From: Oleiharenicola lentus
Lineage (GTDB): Bacteria > Verrucomicrobiota > Verrucomicrobiia > Opitutales > Opitutaceae
Assembly (NCBI RefSeq): GCF_004118375.1
Contig: NZ_SDHX01000001.1
Coordinates: 2,359,693 to 2,423,692, forward strand
DNA: 64,000 nt
Direction: 5' to 3'
Positions 60,813-64,000 of the stretch are shown here, one piece after another (positions within the stretch are counted from its first letter, which is position 1; each line of letters starts with the position of its first letter). The translations under genes and the position numbers were made by a program. Under the pieces are notes generated by a model. It was not told the DNA's origin and did not search any database. It worked only from the letters and a program-made list of their open reading frames with translations.

Positions 60813-62231
60813 TCAGCCCTTCGTGCCACTTACAAAACGGCCGATAATTCCGTCGAAGGAGCCGTTGGTGAAGAATACCACCAGTTGCGGTTCCCTGGCG
60901 GTGGAGGTGTTGGCCAGGAGTTTATCGAGCAAAGCGGCGTTGGTGTCGGCCGTGTAGGCGTGGACCCCCTGCACGTCGAGGTGCTGGATGACAGCCTCGA
61001 CGTCGAAGCGGTCACCCTCCTTCAGCTTGTCGGCCCGGTTGACCGCGCCGATGTAAACCTCGTCGGCCAGCCCGAGTGCCCGGGTGAAACTGGCCTGCAG
61101 CACCTTGGTGCGGGCGGTGTTGCTGCGTGGCTCGAAGACCGCGTTGACCGTCAGGCCGGGATGCCGCGCGCGCAGCGACTGGAGCGTCTCGGCCAGCGCC
61201 GTCGGATGGTGACCAAAATCCTCGATCACCTTCAGCGCCGGCGTGTCCACCAATAGTTCCTGCCGGCGCTTCACGCCGCGGAAGCGCGCGAGGGCATCCA
61301 GTTTGAGCTGCGTCGGGTCGTCGGGGAAAAGGGCCAGCGCCGCGGAGACCGCGGCCATGGCGGCATTGCGGGCGTTGAAGATGCCGGGCTGGCTCCAACG
61401 CACGACCTGCGGATCCTCGCCGCGCCACGTCAGGGTGAACTCCACGCCGGCGGGTGACTCGGCAAAGTGCGTAATCCGGACATCGTTCCCCTCGCCCGTG
61501 CCAACCTTGACGGTGCGGGTCCAGGAGAACATCCCAAGCGTGCGCAGGTTGTCGTCGTCGCCGTTCAGCACGATCCAGCCGTTGCGCGGCACGATGCGGG
61601 CGAGGTGCAGGAAGGTGCGCTGGACGTCGGCGAGATCGCGGAAGATGTCGGCGTGGTCGAATTCGAGGTTGTTCATCACCGCAATGTGCGGCGCGTAGTG
61701 GATGAACTTGCTGCGCTTGTCGAAGAAGGCGCTGTCGTATTCGTCGCCCTCGATCACGAAGGGATCGGCCGCCGTGCCGAGGTGGTTGCCCACCGGCGGA
61801 TCCTGCGGCACGCCGCCGATCAGGAAGCCGGGGTCGCGGCCGTTCTCACGCAGGAGGAAAGCCGTCAGCGCCGTGGTGGTCGTCTTGCCGTGCGTGCCGG
61901 CGATGACGATGTTCTTGCGGCCCTTCAGCACGAAATCGGCCAGCAGCGCCGGGAGCGAGGTGAAGGCGATGGCGCGCGTGTCGAGCAGCCACTCGACCTC
62001 GGGGTTGCCGCGCGACATGGCATTGCCGATGACGACGAGGTCGGGCGCGAGCCGGGCGAGCCGGGCCGGATCGTAGCCTTCGTGCAAGGTGATGCCGGCC
62101 GAAGCCAACACCGTGCTCATGGGCGGATAAACCCCGGCGTCGGCCCCGAGCACCTCGTGCCCTGCCGCGCGTGCCAGCAGTGCCGCATTGCCCATCGCCG
62201 TGCCGCAAATGCCCATGAAGTAGATTTTCAT
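60813..62231 (-). CDS. mpl: UDP-N-acetylmuramate:L-alanyl-gamma-D-glutamyl-meso-DAP ligase
   Basis: This 472-residue Mur-type ligase recycles the murein tripeptide by attaching it to UDP-MurNAc. The ATP-binding motif is IAGTHGKTTTTALT, and the Mpl-type wording is FVIEGDEYDSAFFDKRSKF, PHIAVMNNLEFDHADIF and EDFGHHPTALAETL. The start KIYFMGICGTAMGNAALL separates it from MurC, which begins HFVGIGG-type. It implies peptidoglycan with meso-diaminopimelate. The ATG at 62231 is preferred over the one at 62288. It is convergent with hemH. Confidence 0.93.
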   Translation of the reverse strand: MKIYFMGICGTAMGNAALLARAAGHEVLGADAGVYPPMSTVLASAGITLHEGYDPARLARLAPDLVVIGNAMSRGNPEVEWLLDTRAIAFTSLPALLADFVLKGRKNIVIAGTHGKTTTTALTAFLLRENGRDPGFLIGGVPQDPPVGNHLGTAADPFVIEGDEYDSAFFDKRSKFIHYAPHIAVMNNLEFDHADIFRDLADVQRTFLHLARIVPRNGWIVLNGDDDNLRTLGMFSWTRTVKVGTGEGNDVRITHFAESPAGVEFTLTWRGEDPQVVRWSQPGIFNARNAAMAAVSAALALFPDDPTQLKLDALARFRGVKRRQELLVDTPALKVIEDFGHHPTALAETLQSLRARHPGLTVNAVFEPRSNTARTKVLQASFTRALGLADEVYIGAVNRADKLKEGDRFDVEAVIQHLDVQGVHAYTADTNAALLDKLLANTSTAREPQLVVFFTNGSFDGIIGRFVSGTKG

Positions 62232-62293
62232 CGAAAGCCTTGCCCACACATGAACACGGAATGGCCCAGTTAAAGACCAAATTACCATAACCT

Positions 62294-62374
62294 GTCACCC
62301 TGGACGGAGTGAAGGATCCAGCCACATGCACGCTGTGCCCATGACTCTGGATTCTTCGCTTCGCTCAGAATGAC
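62294..62374. repeat. imperfect 28-base inverted repeat upstream of mpl
   Basis: Arm one (62294-62321, GTCACCCTGGACGG... ending GGATCCAG) and the reverse complement of arm two (62347-62374) agree at 21 of 28 positions, and all seven differences are transitions. The second arm contains TTCTTCGCTTCGCTCAGAAT, a motif I recall from intergenic repeats of other bacteria. It lies between the mpl start and the priA end. Confidence 0.65.
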
Positions 62375-62416
62375 AAACCTAGGGTGAGCAATCCGCCTTC
62401 ATCCATGGCGCTCTCC

Positions 62417-64000
62417 TCACATCAGGCTCATCGGATCAACGTCGAGGACCTGGAATACGTCCTCCGGCCACTTGACCGTGGCCTGCAGCTTCACGAGTGC
62501 GGGCACGACCTTGGCGGCCGAGGCGCAGAAATACCAGATTTGGTAGCGATACTCGTCCTTCACCTTCTCGATGGGCGAAGGCGTGGGGCCGCGTAGCTCG
62601 ACGGTGTTGCCGAGCGCCTTCTCCACCTCCTTGGCCCAATGTTCGGCGAAAAACTTGATCTTCTCCGGGTTCGGTCCGCGGAAGAGGTGGTGGATCAGGT
62701 GCCGGTAGGGCGGATACTGGAACCGGTGGCGCACATGCAGCTCGGCCTCGGCGAAGCCGTTAAAATCCGCGTTCTTCGCAAACTGCACGGCGTCGGCCTT
62801 CGGCGTGAAGGTCTGCACCACCACCTCGCCCGCGCGGTCGCCGCGGCCGGCGCGGCCGGCCACCTGCACGAGGAGCTGGAAGGTGCGTTCGTTGGCCCGG
62901 AAGTCCGGCACGTGCATCGAGAGGTCGGCGTCCACGAGGCCGACCAGCGTGACGTTGGGGAAATCGAGTCCCTTGCCGATCATCTGCGTGCCGATGAGCA
63001 CGTCGATCTTGCCGGTGCGGAAGTCGGACAGGATCTCGCGAAAGCGGTGTCGCTTGGCCATCGTGTCGGTGTCCACGCGCTCCAGCCGCGCGCGTGGCAG
63101 CACGCGCCGCACTGCTTCCTCCACGCGTTGTGTGCCGAGGCCGCGCCAGCGGATGTCCGGCGCCGCGCAGCTCGGGCACACGGCGGGCGCGCCGCGCTCG
63201 TGCCCGCAGAGATGGCATTTCAGCGTTTCGTCGGCGCGGTGGTAGGTCATCGCCACGCTGCAATGCGGACATTCCTCCACGTGCCCGCACTTGCGGCACT
63301 GCATGCTCGACGAATAGCCGCGACGGTTGATGAAAAGGATCGTCTGCTCCTTCCGTTCGAATCGCGCCTGCATGTGGTTCACAAGCAGGCGAGACAGCGT
63401 CACCAGTCCACGCGTGCGCATGACCTCGATGCGCATGTCCACGATCTGGAAGTCCGGGAGCTGCTTGTCGTCCACGCGCTTCGTGAGCACGTCGAGGCGG
63501 TAACGCCCGTTGCGCACGTTGGAGAACGACTCCAGCGAAGGGGTGGCCGAGCCGAGCAAGCAGGTGGCGTTGGCCAGTTTCGCCCGATAAACCGCCACGT
63601 CACGGCCGTGGTAGCGCGGGGTTTCGTCCTGCTTGTAGGCGGGCTCGTGTTCCTCGTCCACGACGATGAGCCGCAGGTCACGCACCGGGGCGAACACCGC
63701 CGAGCGCGCTCCGACCACCACCCTCGCCTGCCCCGAGGCCAGCGCCGTCCAGCCGTCGAGCCGCTCGCCCTCGCTCAGGTGGCTGTGCCAGACCACCGTC
63801 CGGTGGCCCGCCGCCTCGAATCGCCCGCGCAGGCGCGCCACGGTCTGCGGCGTGAGCGCCACTTCGGGCACGAGATAAATCGCGCTGCCGCCGGCCGCCA
63901 GTACCCGCTCGACGGCGTGCAGATAGACCTCGGTCTTGCCGGACCCGGTGACGCCGTGCAGCAGGTGCACCGCGAACTTGCCCTTGTCGAGGCTCGCGCC
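62417..64000 (-). CDS. priA: primosomal replication restart helicase PriA (N-terminus outside window)
   Basis: The frame is open to the last base, so the start lies beyond the window; the visible 527 residues are the helicase and zinc-binding parts. Walker A is [12 protein letters not shown], the DEAH-like box is [13 protein letters not shown], and zinc-binding cysteines lie in [13 protein letters not shown] and [17 protein letters not shown]. The helicase motifs VI region reads [18 protein letters not shown]. PriA restarts stalled replication forks. The C-terminus ends DPMSLM. Confidence 0.95.
   Translation of the reverse strand, partial: GASLDKGKFAVHLLHGVTGSGKTEVYLHAVERVLAAGGSAIYLVPEVALTPQTVARLRGRFEAAGHRTVVWHSHLSEGERLDGWTALASGQARVVVGARSAVFAPVRDLRLIVVDEEHEPAYKQDETPRYHGRDVAVYRAKLANATCLLGSATPSLESFSNVRNGRYRLDVLTKRVDDKQLPDFQIVDMRIEVMRTRGLVTLSRLLVNHMQARFERKEQTILFINRRGYSSSMQCRKCGHVEECPHCSVAMTYHRADETLKCHLCGHERGAPAVCPSCAAPDIRWRGLGTQRVEEAVRRVLPRARLERVDTDTMAKRHRFREILSDFRTGKIDVLIGTQMIGKGLDFPNVTLVGLVDADLSMHVPDFRANERTFQLLVQVAGRAGRGDRAGEVVVQTFTPKADAVQFAKNADFNGFAEAELHVRHRFQYPPYRHLIHHLFRGPNPEKIKFFAEHWAKEVEKALGNTVELRGPTPSPIEKVKDEYRYQIWYFCASAAKVVPALVKLQATVKWPEDVFQVLDVDPMSLM

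Overview
The window is a GC-rich chromosomal segment that looks like a member of the Opitutaceae (phylum Verrucomicrobiota). The evidence is the large TonB-dependent receptor with the LSPFQVTAENNGYY-type N-terminus, paired duplicated permeases of the ADOP type, a sugar-catabolic locus without SusD, and start codons preceded by C-runs rather than Shine-Dalgarno sequences. The assignment is inference from these traits. I saw no rRNA, tRNA, CRISPR array, prophage or transposase.

Layout. 1-1220: 3' part of an RsmB-type rRNA methyltransferase. 1383-10210: a MacAB-like export cluster (adaptor, ATPase, two ADOP permeases, a secreted TPR/propeller protein). 10399-10899: an AT-richer RDD protein. 10939-18547 (minus): an mdtABC-type RND pump, divergent from a DUF4097 protein. 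19751-23884: cysS and thrS around a small membrane protein. 24216-26544: TPR and GNAT genes. 26645-38328: a pectin/xylan-type utilisation locus (fused isomerase-dehydrogenase, MFS transporter, GH43, GH28, LacI regulator, TonB receptor). 38428-40350: membrane TPR protein. 40733-44539 (minus): hydroxyproline catabolism. 44635-46883 (minus): PII-AmtB-PII nitrogen module. 46989-48767: aspS. 48954-54077: MFS transporter, sugar isomerase, zeta-type kinase, gpmI and a small orphan. 54085-58515: a hybrid histidine kinase with seven tandem PAS-like units. 58617-60767: oxyR divergent from hemH. 60813-64000: mpl and the 3' part of priA.

How genes work together. The sugar locus appears to be one regulon: a 14-base sequence with a central CG, reminiscent of LacI-family operators, occurs both in the divergent promoter region of the transporter and fusion enzyme and upstream of the TonB receptor. 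The hydroxyproline genes make three of the four steps to 2-oxoglutarate; the deaminase is not here. OxyR keeps both redox cysteines and shares its intergenic region with ferrochelatase.

The most unusual signals are (1) short arrays with a strict 7-base period that sit between genes, often as facing inverted arrays forming long hairpins, with one array inside a coding region; (2) the kinase with seven near-equal sensor repeats; (3) a zeta-type kinase with a C-terminal tail resembling a separate partner protein; and (4) the shared operator-like motif of the sugar locus.
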